Of a DNA stretch of 64,000 nucleotides, positions 48,198 through 58,645 are shown piece by piece (the first letter of the stretch is position 1; each line of letters opens with the position of its first letter). The translations under genes were made by a program, and so were the position numbers. The stretch lies in assembly GCF_016801865.2 (NCBI RefSeq), contig NC_068939.1, positions 43,687,114-43,751,113 on the forward strand. The letters are read 5' to 3'. A model generated the notes under the pieces. The model ran no database searches and was not told the origin of the DNA. It saw only the letters and a program-made list of their open reading frames with translations. The DNA comes from Culex pipiens pallens (lineage: Eukaryota > Arthropoda > Insecta > Diptera > Culicidae).

Positions 48198-49809
48198 ATG
48201 TCGCCGAAAATACTCATCGTCGGCACCGGTGCGGCCGGCATCGCCGCCGCCACTCGGCTGTACGAGGCCGGCTTTCGGAATCTGATCCTGTTGGAAGCCG
48301 AGCACCGAATCGGTGGCCGAATTCATACCGTCCCGATGGGGGCAAACGTGATGGACTTTGGGGCGCAGTGGTGAGTTGGACGGCAAAATTTGGTGAAATT
48401 TGAGTTTTGAGATGTTGAGTTTTAGGGTGCACTCCGATACGGATAACGCCGTGTACGATATGGCGGCCAAGTTCAACCTGGTGGAGACTGAAACGCACCG
48501 TGAGAACGAACTCTGCGTCAAATCTAATGGAGAAGAGGTTCCGGTAGACAAGTCGAACCACGTTCTGGATGTTCTGAACAGTTGTCATGAGGAAGAGGAA
48601 AAGTTGAGCAAATACTCCAAATCGTTGGGAGACTTCTACGATGAGTTGTAAGTTAACAGGATAAATTCATAAAGAAAGGTAGTTCATGAACCTCCAGCTT
48701 CCAGGAAGCTCTTCGACAAGGCAAATTTGGCGACCTAGACGACACAACCTGTCGCCAACTGTACGAGTTCTTCCAAAAGTACCACACCACCTACAACGCA
48801 GTCGATACTCTGTACGAGGTTTCTGCGCCCGGACTGCTCGAGTTCACCGATCATCAAGACGAGTATCTTATCAACTGGAAGGGTCGCGGCTTCAAAACAA
48901 TTTTGGACATTATGATGGTGAGAAGAATGGTACATTATCGAGCTAATCGCTCAATTGATAGCGAATTCTCGATTGTAGAAGCGGTTACCCGAGCAGAAGA
49001 CGGCTCCAATCCCGCTGGAGGACTTCATCCAGTTCAACAAGCGAGTTACCAACATCAGCTACCCAAGCGATGCGGACTATCCGGTTCGAGTGACCTGTTC
49101 CGATGATAGCTGTTACGTGGTGGACCATGTCATCATCACCGTTTCTCTCGGAGTTCTGAAAGAAAACATTCACTCACTGTTCACTCCGAAGCTCCCGCTG
49201 ATCAAGACGAATGCCATCGAGGGACTCTACATTGGTACCATCGACAAGATGATCCTGGAGTTCGAGAAACCCTTCTGGCCGGCCAACTGGAACGGATTTG
49301 GAATGCTCTGGAATAGCGAAGATCTCGCCGAACTGCGCAACTCCAACCAAAACTGGTTGGAAAGTGTTTGCGGCTTCTTCGTCCCAGCATACCAGCCGAA
49401 CCTGCTGGTCGGCTGGATCTACGGAAAGGACGCTCGAACGATGGAGCTGCTTCCGGAACGGGAAGTCCAGGACGCCCTCGTACACCTCCTACGAAAGTTC
49501 CTCGTAAAGTTCACCATCCCCCAGCCAAAGTCCTTCACGCGAACCACCTGGTACTCGAACCGCAACTTCCGGGGTTCGTACACGAGCCGCTCCGTTCAGT
49601 CGGACCTGATGGACGCCAAGGCGGCCGATTTGGCACTGCCACTGGTGAACTCGCTGGGCAAGCCGGTGGTACTGTTTGCCGGGGAGGCTACCCATCCGGA
49701 GTACTTTTCTACGGTGCAGGGAGCGGTCGGAAGTGGATGGCGCGAGGCGGATCGGCTCATTGGGTTGTACAGGGATAAGGAGGTGATGATTCGGTACAGC
49801 AAGTTGTAG
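48198..49809 (+). CDS. Polyamine/spermine oxidase-like FAD amine oxidase, 4 exons
   Basis: Exons 48198-48370, 48426-48647, 48698-48917 and 48979-49809 join in frame (GT-AG introns of 55, 50 and 61 bp) to give 481 residues, usual for the family. These flavoenzymes oxidise spermine, N-acetylspermine or related polyamines, releasing H2O2 and an aldehyde. The N-terminus has the Rossmann dinucleotide fold GTGAAG (residues 9-14), the ribose-binding Glu33 and the RIGGR motif (residues 37-41). The C-terminus has LFAGEATHPEYFSTVQGAVG, the second FAD-binding signature. A middle substrate domain includes FWPANWNGFG and WYSNRNFRGSYT. I chose the ATG at 48198 because the Rossmann fold follows at the family's usual distance; an in-frame ATG at 48060 would add 46 residues. 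The enzyme lies downstream of three amine acetyltransferase genes on the same strand. Lack of a transmembrane segment suggests a cytosolic or peroxisomal location. Confidence 0.9.
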
Positions 49810-52438
49810 AATAATTCATCAAGATATATAAAATCAAGTCTTGAAAATGTCCGTTTTACTTAAGCACTCAAATCACATGACAGGGTTGCCAGATAATCAA
49901 GTATGACGATTTAATCGAAAAGTCTTTTCAATATTGGTTGATAAACATTGGAGGTTTCTGTAGGTCCCTTCTTCAAAACTACACAATTTTCAGTTAAGTG
50001 CTCATATTTGTTGACAGTGTTGCCAGAACGTCAATGTTTTTCTCTCAATAAATGCATTTTTCAAACATTTTGTTTTTCTCACCCCGTGCCACCCTCTTCC
50101 CAGCGACAGCGGCGATTTGTGGAAGTTTGTCGGCAATGAGCTTAAACATTGTTAAGGCACAAATCCTTTTTCTGCGTCTGTACTATCATGTTTATGTGAT
50201 TGTGTGTTTCCCACTACGCGTTTATGTTGTACCCAAGAAATTACTTCAAGTCGAGCATTCTGGCGACATCCTTCCTCGTCGTCGTCGGCGTCGCCGTTGG
50301 GAAGGGGGTTGCTTTTAAGGGGACGGCATAATTCGGCGTAAAAAGCTAACTGAATGTGTGTATGATCATGAATTGTACGGGTTTATTTGCACAATTTAGG
50401 CTAAACTATATATGCATTGAAGGCCGGAATGGGTGTTGTTATGACATTATCTCGATCAAAGAGCTTTATTAAATTGCGCTGTGCTGAGTTCTTGGCTGAT
50501 GGTGTAAGTACAATCCGGTTGAAACGACCTTCTTTCAGGAAGTAACGACACCGAGTCGTTGAAGGGGAAAACTAGAGGGAGATATCTCGTTTGAATGTTT
50601 TGGGTAAGTGTCTGATTTTTTTTAAGTTATCAATGGTTCTCAAATCCTTTCAATTGATGCTGACTTTACATCGCGCAAATGACTCCCCGTTGCGAAAGAT
50701 AACCACCGAGCGCTCTGCAGCAGTGACAATTACTTATTTACATTTTAAAGAATTCGGGGAAAACATGCCATCGACTTTCTTATCTTGACAAAGGATTGGA
50801 GTGAAAGAATTCTTTTTTTTGCTCCCTCAGCAGACGAATACAATTTTGCGATATCATCAATCAAGAGTCCTTGCTGTTGGCGAGCGCGAAAATTGTATTT
50901 TTTCTGTTATTGTTCGACGAAAGGGTTCTGGCCAAGGGGTTGGTTCAGAGGGAGAGGGGGAAAATTCATTATCGGGAAACATCTCGTTGCACAAAAAGAA
51001 GTTACAGGCACGTAGTGAGGAAATCTTCAGAGTTATTCCGATTCCGATCATCTCTCCCACGATTGTGTTCAAATGACTTCTGTCACCACGCAGGAAAAGA
51101 GAGACGAAAAACGAGAGAAAGAAAAAGAGCACGTTGTCTCTTTCGAGCGGCTGCTTGAGTGGTGCTCATTGTTCGTTCGTTTCGTCTTTGTGTTTACGTT
51201 CACCGACCGTCGCCGACTGTCGATCATGATAGGCGATGTGTGTGAGCGATCAAATTTCGTTTTCGAAAATGATCGCTGATAGAAAGTTCTTTCAAATACA
51301 GAGCAATTTCTTTTCAAGCATTGCTCGTAAGTAAAAAACTCTTTTTTAAACTTTTTCCTAAACTAAACCAAATTGAATTATTAAATGATTTGCATTTAAA
51401 ACAATTTTACTAACTATCCCCCATCAAACAGTTTTCCTTACTACGTACCTGTCACAGTCCGAGGACCCAAGGGGGGTAGTGTTCCAATCAACTGCTACAA
51501 GGAACAGAAAGCCAGGAAGTCCTGGACGCCGGAAGGTAGCATGTTGATGCGCTACGATGCCTCCACCCGGGTTGTAATTCAAATTTGCAAACCATCGGCG
51601 ACATCCACGCGCTGTCCTTGTCCGATTCGACGAGTAAAAAAATAAATTTTCCAGCAAGAATTATTACTTATTTTCGATCTGGACAGCTGGAGAAAAGTTC
51701 TGAGCGCAAAAAAAAGAATGGAGCCCGCATTAAATTACAATCATAATTAATGGATTTATTTGTTTGCTCGAAGAAAAAGCTTCATCGTTAGTGCTCTATC
51801 CAGCGCGCGCACTTTTGGGCTGGTGTCTAGAGTGCTGTGTCGCAGAACACTTCAAACCAACAATCGCTGGCGCTGGAATGTCGTTTCTGCCAAGGAGGAC
51901 GGAAAATTCGTCGGAAAAAAAGGAGAGACCGTTCAATTAACTTTGGTCATTAGCTATGAATTATTACACAAACAATCGCTGCACACAACCGGCAACCGGC
52001 GACTGCTGCAGTGCGGATTGACATTAAAACTTAAATAAGGTATGGCAGAGGAATTGGCAGCCGCCGAAAGTGGGCTCTGTGACTTTGGCTTACGGCTGTG
52101 AAGTGGTGGCGAGCAGGAACGGATAGGTCCTTGAAGGCTTCTTTTTGGCAGTGATTGGCGAGTGGAGTGGGTCCTTGTTTGTTGTCACAAACTTGGAAAA
52201 GTTGTATGCTATGGCCCAGATTTTGAGTTGGATTTTAAAAATAAAAAACATCAACTGATGTAATTCTTCTTTTGTAAAATCACACATTTTTCTCTCGATA
52301 AAAATATATGTTTCAATCACTTGTATTCAATGTCCTTGTACGGCAAGATTTTTAAATATTCGGGCAGAAAAGTTATACTTTTCATCACTGAAATGGGTGC
52401 TGAAAAATTGAACTTTTCAGCACTTGTATTGAAAAGTA
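49810..52438. other. Intergenic, no gene assigned
   Basis: Contains two 'ACAGGGTTGCCAGA'-like motifs at 49880-49893 and 50014-50026, about 134 bp apart, related to those at 9190 and 9331. At 52365-52440 there is a 'GTGCTGAAAAATTGAACTTTTCAGCAC' type inverted repeat, family-related to 59930-60030. The remainder has short unrecognised frames only. Confidence 0.4.
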
Positions 52439-52751
52439 ATGAGAATTTTCCACCAACTCACACAGCAGTTGCCCCGACCCCTCTCCGATTTGAGTGAAAC
52501 TTTGTCCTAAGAGAAAACTTTTGTCACCGAATATAAAGAAGTTTCCAAAGTTCTGTCATTTATCGTTACTCAACTGTAAAAAATGAAGCCATGTAATTTT
52601 AAGGGAAATATAATGTACATTTGGAATCTGCAATATTCAAGAAGGGCCATTTTTGTTCATTTAGAACATTTTTTTGAATTTTTAAATTTCGGGTTTTTTT
52701 TGTAACTTTGCAAGTTTATTATTTAAAGTGTAACAATGTTTTACAAAGAAC

Positions 52752-54081
52752 TAGAGCGTCCAATTTCCCGGGGTTACAAAATTCCCGGGAAATTTAAAAA
52801 TTATCAAAAATTGTTCTGACCCAGCTTCTGATTAATATTTTGCAACAAAATTGTATAGAACAGCAACTTAAATGGTCAAAATGAATGCGAGGATCAATGA
52901 ATAGCTTGACTGCTTGTAAAGATGATACAACTTTAAGAAATTATATAAATTTTCTTATTTTGTATGCTGTCATCCGAATCGTATCAAATCGAAAAAATCG
53001 TTTTATTTTTTGTTGTGAAGTACCTACTTTTCAAATCAAAGTGTTTGGAAGTAAGTTGAATTCATGCCTCATAACCATAACACTGCTTTTAAATTTGTCT
53101 CTGTGACTAATTCGAGAGAATATTTTTAAGAATAACATTGACAGATAAAGTTGAAATGAAAAAAAATCATGCGGAAACTATGTTTTAAATGCCAAATTGC
53201 TCTTTCCAGACCAACTGGTTACAGATTATGAATAAATAAATAATCATTGAATTTACCTTAAAAATATAATGTTTCGTGCATCCAACTGTTAAATATTATA
53301 TACTAATATTTACCAATTTCGTCTTGCACAACCTTCTTTGAAAAAATATATGATATCAATTTAATTTTCATTCAATTTGGTCTAACCGTGACTTAAAAAA
53401 AAACAAATTATTCGCTCTACAGCGTTCTCGATTGCGAGATTCCTACTCGAAACTAGGTGTTCGAAGGCTTGATTGTTGAGGCAATTGCAAACCTCTTTTT
53501 ACACCTAAGCTTCCATCCACCGCGGGATTCAAACTGACAACCTTTGGATTGTTAGTCCAACCGCCTACCACCGACTCCACCGAGGCAGCGACCTAACCTT
53601 TAGGTTAGTCCGGGGCCAACATTTACTTTCCGTCCGATGGAAGGCGTGATCAGACAAATTTCGTCTCGGAAAATGCCACCGGGATCGAACCCAGGCCGAC
53701 TGGGTGAGAGGCAATCACGCGTACCCCTACACCACGGTTCCCGACAAGGGAATAATATCCTTATTTCAAAAGATGTAACAACAATTTTCGGTAAAAAAAG
53801 GTTACCAAACATAAAGTAGTTTATTTTCATTCCATAATATACTAATTTAGAAATGAATATTATTTGAAATACACCTTGATATGAAATTTGCAGACGACCT
53901 GATAAGTTCAATATGAACAGTCGATTGAATAAAATCAAGTTAGGTTTCTCATACATTTCTTCTTTCAATTTTCAAAACATTGGTGTCAAAAAGTTAGGAA
54001 AATGTATACTTGCGCTTGAATTTCGAGAATTCCCGGGAAATTTACCGGAAATTTCAGGGAATTTGGAAATTGGACGCACTA
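52752..54081. mobile_element. hAT-type element, 1330 bp, 8-bp TSD CAAAGAAC
   Basis: The ends TAGAGCGTCCAATTTCC and, inverted, TAGTGCGTCCAATTTCC differ at one base. Both are followed inward by CCCGGGAAATTT motifs. CAAAGAAC is duplicated at 52744-52751 and 54082-54089. The TAG ends and 8-bp duplication fit hAT. No transposase. It carries a dimeric tRNA-like SINE near its right part. Confidence 0.85.
53405..53752 (-). mobile_element. Dimeric tRNA-like SINE
   Basis: On the minus strand, from ~53750: a first tRNA-like head with A-box-like TGGTGTAGGGGTACGCG and B-box GGTTCGATCCC. It is followed, after CACGCCTTCCATCGGACGG, by a second head with GGTGGTAGGCGGTTGGACTAA and B-box-like AGTTTGAATCCC. The body ends in a T-rich terminator-like run near 53405. 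The first head and the following segment are related to the SINEs at 25079 and 57226. Confidence 0.65.
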
Positions 54082-54408
54082 CAAAGAACGATCAAGAGTT
54101 ATCGCGATTTTATGAAAAAAAGTTTTTAAAAAGTTACTTTTTTTGTTTCTCTTTGTATCGTCGTTCGTGTCTGTCGCGATTGACCTTGAACGGCCATGAT
54201 ATACGACTGTTGACCAGTGGTGTCATGGTTCGCTTTTGAGCGTATCAAAGCCACTTAATCGACGAACCTATCGGGTGAGCGCTTATCGAACGCTCAGAGC
54301 GGCGGGTTTGAACGGTTCGCGAACCAAAATTTCGATCATCATTTCTCTGCTCGCTTGCCGCTCCGCTCTGAACGGAGCGTTCAGCGAACGGTTCGCCAAA
54401 GGAAAATG

Positions 54409-55590
54409 TAGGGGAGATGGGGGTAAGACGGCCACCCTAAGGGAGAAGTCTCATAAAATCAACACTACAGATTATTTTTATCTCAATTCAGGTACATATT
54501 GTTCTACCAATAGTCCATTACAGAAATGACATAAATTAGTTGGTCTAAAAACCAATTTTCAATACTTTTCAGCAATTTTAAAAAAAAATTGAAATCGTAT
54601 ATATATGAAACACGCGGGGTAAGACGGCCACCCATGTGGGGTAAGACGGTCAGTGCTATAAATTAACTTGATAACTTTGCTAAATCCACCCAAATACCTA
54701 CATGATTGGTTGAACAGACTTCTCTGAAAATCATGACTATTTTGGTTGAAAAAAAAAACAAGTTTCAAATGTGAAGAAAAATGTTGTTCAACAAATTTTA
54801 TATTTTGGCTATGTGAATTTCATATTATTGCGACCACATTTCATGAAAAACTATGAATTTTTACCCGAAAATTTACCCAATTTAATGCAAATTAACTGGT
54901 TTGTGTATTTCAATTAGAATTAGTAAATCAAAATTATGTAAACAATATTGAATTAGCGAATTTTATTAAAAGTTTGAATGGATTTCATACTATTCAATGA
55001 ATTTTGCTATATCACAGTAAGGAATATTGACGAACCGGCAGTTAACAGCATTTTGATAAAAAAAATGATAGTTTTATCGAAAGTATGTCAAATATGTCTT
55101 AAATATGTCTTAACAGTCAAAAATCCTTCAAAAATGCAACCTTTATCAAACCAAATTTACAAATTACGGGTGGCCGTCTTACCCCCCGTGGAGGTGGCCG
55201 TCTTGCCCCCAAATTACTTATTTTATAAAACATTTTTTGCAAATAGCTCAACGCATTTTTTAAACTTTTTCGAGGGACATAATCTTGGGAAAACTTCAAT
55301 TTAACATGAAAAAATATTTAAAGAAAGTATTACATAGAGTTACCTAATCAAAATGCTTAAGTTGTAAATTATAAAAATTACATTCAGTTTCAAGTAGAAA
55401 AAATATTTGTTTATTTTGAGCTATTTTTATACTATTTCAAACAATAGGTTTGGCAAAGGTGACTCCATATGCATTATTTAGCATGAGGAACAGTATTGCT
55501 TAACATTTTAGTAATATTCATTAGTATACTTAGTAAAACAGTGGGGTGGCCGTCTTACCCCGCCTGGCCGTCTTACCCCCAGCTCCCCTA
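54409..55590. mobile_element. TIR element 'TAGGGGAG...GGGGGTAAGACGGCC', 1182 bp
   Basis: The left end TAGGGGAGATGGGGGTAAGA and right end TCTTACCCCCAGCTCCCCTA are inverted, and GTAAGACGGCCA is repeated inside at both ends (54420, 54620, 54640; 55165-55215, 55545-55575). The unit looks like several nested copies of the subterminal motif. Noncoding. It is nested in the 3.7-kb hAT element and related at its tips to 39631-40582. Confidence 0.8.
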
Positions 55591-55671
55591 GGCACTGATA
55601 GAAAAACTTATTTGTTTTTTTTTCTTCACTCCCATAAAATTGTTCAAATTTGTTAACGATAAAGTTATCAA

Positions 55672-55854
55672 GGGACCATCCATAAACTACGTGGACACCT
55701 TAGGGTGAGGGGGGGGGGGGGGTGAGAGGATATGGCGATTAACCACGTTTCATTGGAAAAAGATTTAATTTGAAGGGAAATTGTCGCGATGGGGGGTTGG
55801 GGGGGGGGGGAGGTTGAGATTTCCAAAAAAGTGTCCACGTTTGTGAATGGTCCC
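55672..55854. mobile_element. Short MITE 'GGGACCATCCATAAACTACGTGG' with G-runs
   Basis: GGGACCATCCATAAACTACG at the left and the complementary CACGTTTGTGAATGGTCCC at the right. Inside lie two poly-G tracts (about 55708-55722 and 55789-55811). No coding. G-rich strand could form quadruplexes. Confidence 0.7.
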
Positions 55855-55869
55855 CAAGGAACCAGGGAG

Positions 55870-57037
55870 TCCTCACTCAAAAAAATCCACACGTTCATGC
55901 TACGTGAAAAATCACGTAACCCCGATTTCCCCCTCGCTAGGCCCGTTTTACGTGACACACATGTAAAAATAATGTGAAAGTGTTCTGGCGAAAAAAAAAA
56001 TCTCGTTGAAGTTACGTGAAAAACGTTATGATATTTTTCCACTAGGTTCTTTCATGTAGCTTTAACGTGTTTTGAAATATAACTTTAACGAAGCTGTTTT
56101 TCTGTGAGTGCGCCATTTCGACCAGTTTCTACGTGATAATTTTAGTATGAAAAATGATGGCAAACTGTAAAGACCTGCTGCGGAAATCGTTTTAACAAAG
56201 TGATGTTGAAAGATTATCAAATGGTATGTTTAATTTATTTTAAGTTGTTTTCTTCGTATTCAATTATTTTGTTGTTTCAGAGTTTGAAATCTGAACATGG
56301 ATATAAAGAATCAACTAGCCACGGCCGGAGCCCGGGCAATTCGGATTGCCACTGCAAACTTCCCGTCGTCGGACTGATCCCCTTTCTGCGAAAATACTTC
56401 TTCGGATGATGGTTCCGCGAGAAAACCACGGTCAAGCTTATCGTCGAGGCAGTGCCCTGGCGGGAAGATTATGTCCGGCGATCTTTTTTGGGTACACTGG
56501 TCACGGATCATGGTTAATCAGGGAAATTGACCATTCTGCATCGGCAGCAGCAGCATCATCAAGAACCGGGTCAGTGACTTGTAGAGCCGGCTATGCTCGG
56601 CCCAACCTCGAAGACCCGCTGTTCCAGATTGATCACCAGAAGGGCCAGGAGCAATTCAACAAAAAGAACGGGACTTGCCTTAACTTAACTTCGACCCAAA
56701 ACCAATGAATAGTAAAAGATGTTATAAGTGAACAAATAAAATATGTTATATTTTCGAACATCATTGTTTTCATTTTGATATGAAAAAAAAATAATTTAAA
56801 AAAAACCCATCCTAAACTAAAACTATCCTATAACATTCACTAGAATAAGCACGTATGATTTATAAAAAAAGACATTTGGCTTTTACATGTTAACACGTAG
56901 AAACAACGTGAAATGATCTGGCCGAGCAAATTCCGTTTCTACTAAGGCCACCTCGTAGAAGTTACGTGAAAATTCTAGTGGAAAAAAACCACATAGCTTT
57001 TCACGTAACTTCAACGTGAATGTTTTTTTGAGTGCTC
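55870..57037. mobile_element. TIR element 'CACTCAAAAAAA' containing a gene-like spliced block
   Basis: The left end CACTCAAAAAAATCCACACG and, inverted, the right end CACTCAAAAAAACATTCACG enclose 1.17 kb. Subterminal ACGTGAAA / TTCACGT motifs recur at both ends. In the middle, a possible two-exon transcription unit (about 56203-56760) is visible; see the separate entry. No transposase recognised. Confidence 0.65.
56203..56406 (+). CDS. Doubtful small spliced ORF inside a TIR element
   Basis: ATG at 56203 opens MLKDYQM. A GT at 56224 (gtatgttt) and an AG at 56280 (ttgttgtttcag) make a plausible 57-bp intron. The second exon continues SLKSEHGYKESTSHGRSPGN and stops after KYFFG near 56409. AATAAA follows at about 56735. 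The spliced product would be ~49 residues. Its sequence matches nothing I know. Even unspliced the frame is open (69 residues), so splicing is not required. It could be a captured host exon or chance. Confidence 0.2.
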
Positions 57038-57225
57038 TGTTGACCCAGGACATAACAACATACAAAACATTTTTTTAAGATAGCTCGAAAAAATAAACGG
57101 ACATTTAAAATTTTCACAAAAAGAACTAAACCTTTTTTCGCCGGTTGTTGCCTCAAAATTCAACATGTCTACGGTTTTTAACACCTCGATTTGTTTTGGC
57201 AATTTGGCGAAAATCTATAAATATC

Positions 57226-57480
57226 GCCGGGTCTGGTGGCGCAGTGGTTAGCGTGGTAGCCTCTCACCCCAATATGGCCTGGGTTCAATCCCAGACGGAC
57301 CACGCCTTCTATCGGATGGGGAAGTAAAACGACGGTCTATTAGCGTAAAAGAGGTTTTGAGTGACTCACCACACATAACCTTCGGACGCCTAGAAATGAG
57401 TAGAAACTTGCAATAGAGCCCACAAAAGACCAGGCTCTAGTTACGGCGGTGGACCCACCGATAATAAATCCAGGGAGTCA
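57226..57480 (+). mobile_element. tRNA-derived SINE, copy 2
   Basis: GCCGGGTCTGGTGGCGCAG, with the A-box region TGGCGCAGTGGTTAGCG, B-box GGTTCAATCCC, and the same body as 25079-25337 (CACGCCTTCTATCGGATGGG, GAGTGACTCACCACACATAACC). It has lost the ~30-bp segment between the B box and CACGCC that is present in the other copy. The 3' end is approximate. Confidence 0.8.
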
Positions 57481-57521
57481 TTATAAGACCCAGGACATCC
57501 CAATGAGTTGTTGCAGTCACC

Positions 57522-57655
57522 CAGTCACGAAATATTCTAGCAGAGCTGGTTCTGTCAGAATCCTGCTAGAACGGTGGAACATTTCTGCTAGTATGCTGTA
57601 AGAATAACCAGCTCTGTAAGAACCCTGCTAGAATCCTGCTAGAACGTCGTGACTG
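57522..57655. mobile_element. 134-bp MITE with CAGTCACGA ends
   Basis: CAGTCACGA at the left, TCGTGACTG at the right. Inside, CTGCTAGAA is repeated four or more times, in part inverted (TTCTAGCAG). Noncoding. Confidence 0.65.
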
Positions 57656-57938
57656 TGCATGCTCTGTAGCCGTCCATAGTCACCTTCTGTTGTCAAAATC
57701 ATGAAATGTTTTTCTCTGAGTGCTGTTTTTTTAGCTCTTCATGCGAACCGCTCATTGATGGTCCCTCTCACTCTCATTCGCGATGAGAGAGCAAGGGTTC
57801 ATGTGAACCACGGCAGGCGTTCGGATCGTGGTTCGCTCGTGCTTGGTTCGCAATCATGAGCGAACCACACTTGAGCGTCATGACGTATCGTTTGAACCAC
57901 GATTCGAGTGAGCGAACCGTGACACCACTGCTGTTGAC

Positions 57939-58626
57939 ATAACTATAAACTCGTTACTAAAATTAATTTTTTCAGCACTTGTCGTACTTATCCAACTCGC
58001 TGAAACTAGTTTTAAAATTTACGATCAGTGCTGAAAAAATCTTGTTTTTGCAACTTGTTGTATACACTACTATTCCAGGCTCCATGTGAGTGCTGAATAG
58101 TTTACCTTTTTCTGCGCTTTTCGATACTGATTAAGAGATCAACAATTATTTTGTAGGCAAATAACAATCAAATAAAATGTAATGGTTGGTTTAGGGAACC
58201 GCAAAAAAAAAACGGATTAAACTCGATGCAAAAAGAAGATTTTTTCAGCACTCATAGTATTTATCCAACTTGGTAAACGTACGAATCGTGCTGAAGTAGT
58301 AGTTTACTTAATGAATTGCGAAAAGATTATGAAATTAGTTTACGATCATTTTAAAATTAGTTATTAGGCCTTCTGCAATTTGTTAGAATTAAGGTTATAA
58401 TTTATCTAACCTCCTGTTGTTTCTTCCTTGACTTGATATGCTTGATATGTCATGCCAACAAGTTAACGTGGTTTATAAAACAACAGATTTTTTGTCAGCA
58501 AGAGTTGTACATTCATCCAACGGGGTTTAGCTAGTTGGATAAGAATCTTCTTATTCATTTGAAACGGTCTTGCAGCAAAAATGTTTTTTTTTTCATTTCA
58601 GGGGTACGTCATCGAAAAAATAGGCG
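57939..58626. repeat. 'TTTTTTCAGCACT...TTATCCAACT' dispersed repeat
   Basis: Segments TTTTTTCAGCACTTGTCGTACTTATCC (57971) and TTTTTTCAGCACTCATAGTATTTATCC (58245), each followed by an inverted 'GTGCTGAA' partner, recur here and at 60143-60215 and 60470-60500. The family is rich in self-complementary GTGCTGAAAA/TTTTCAGCAC pairs. No gene. Confidence 0.6.
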
Positions 58627-58632
58627 TTTATT
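58627..58632 (-). terminator. Poly(A) signal of the MITD1 homologue
   Basis: AATAAA on the minus strand, 13 bases past the stop codon. Confidence 0.6.
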
Positions 58633-58645
58633 TGGGTAATAAAAA

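Larger units (their letters stand above)
52439..54206. mobile_element. Palindromic element (family of 31151), degraded and interrupted
   Basis: Positions 52439-52751 match the left arm of 31151-32503 (CCACCAACTCACACAGCAG, then TTGCCCCGACCCCTC). After the insertion at 52752-54081, positions 54090-54206 match its central region (AGTTATCGCGATTTTATG, CGTGTCTGTCGCG). The right arm beyond is not found, because a second insertion follows at 54215 and the sequence after it does not match. The copy is therefore truncated. Confidence 0.7.
54215..57930. mobile_element. 3.7-kb hAT-type element, 8-bp TSD CTGTTGAC, carrying nested elements
   Basis: The ends CAGTGGTGTCATGGTTCGC and, inverted, CAGTGGTGTCACGGTTCGC differ at one base, and CTGTTGAC is duplicated at 54207-54214 and 57931-57938. 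Subterminal regions are full of GAACGGTTCGC / GCGAACC palindromes (54225-54400 and 57735-57915), typical of transposase binding clusters in hAT elements. The interior consists largely of other insertions: 54409-55590, 55672-55854, 55870-57037, a SINE at 57226 and a MITE at 57522. No transposase frame remains. Confidence 0.85.
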
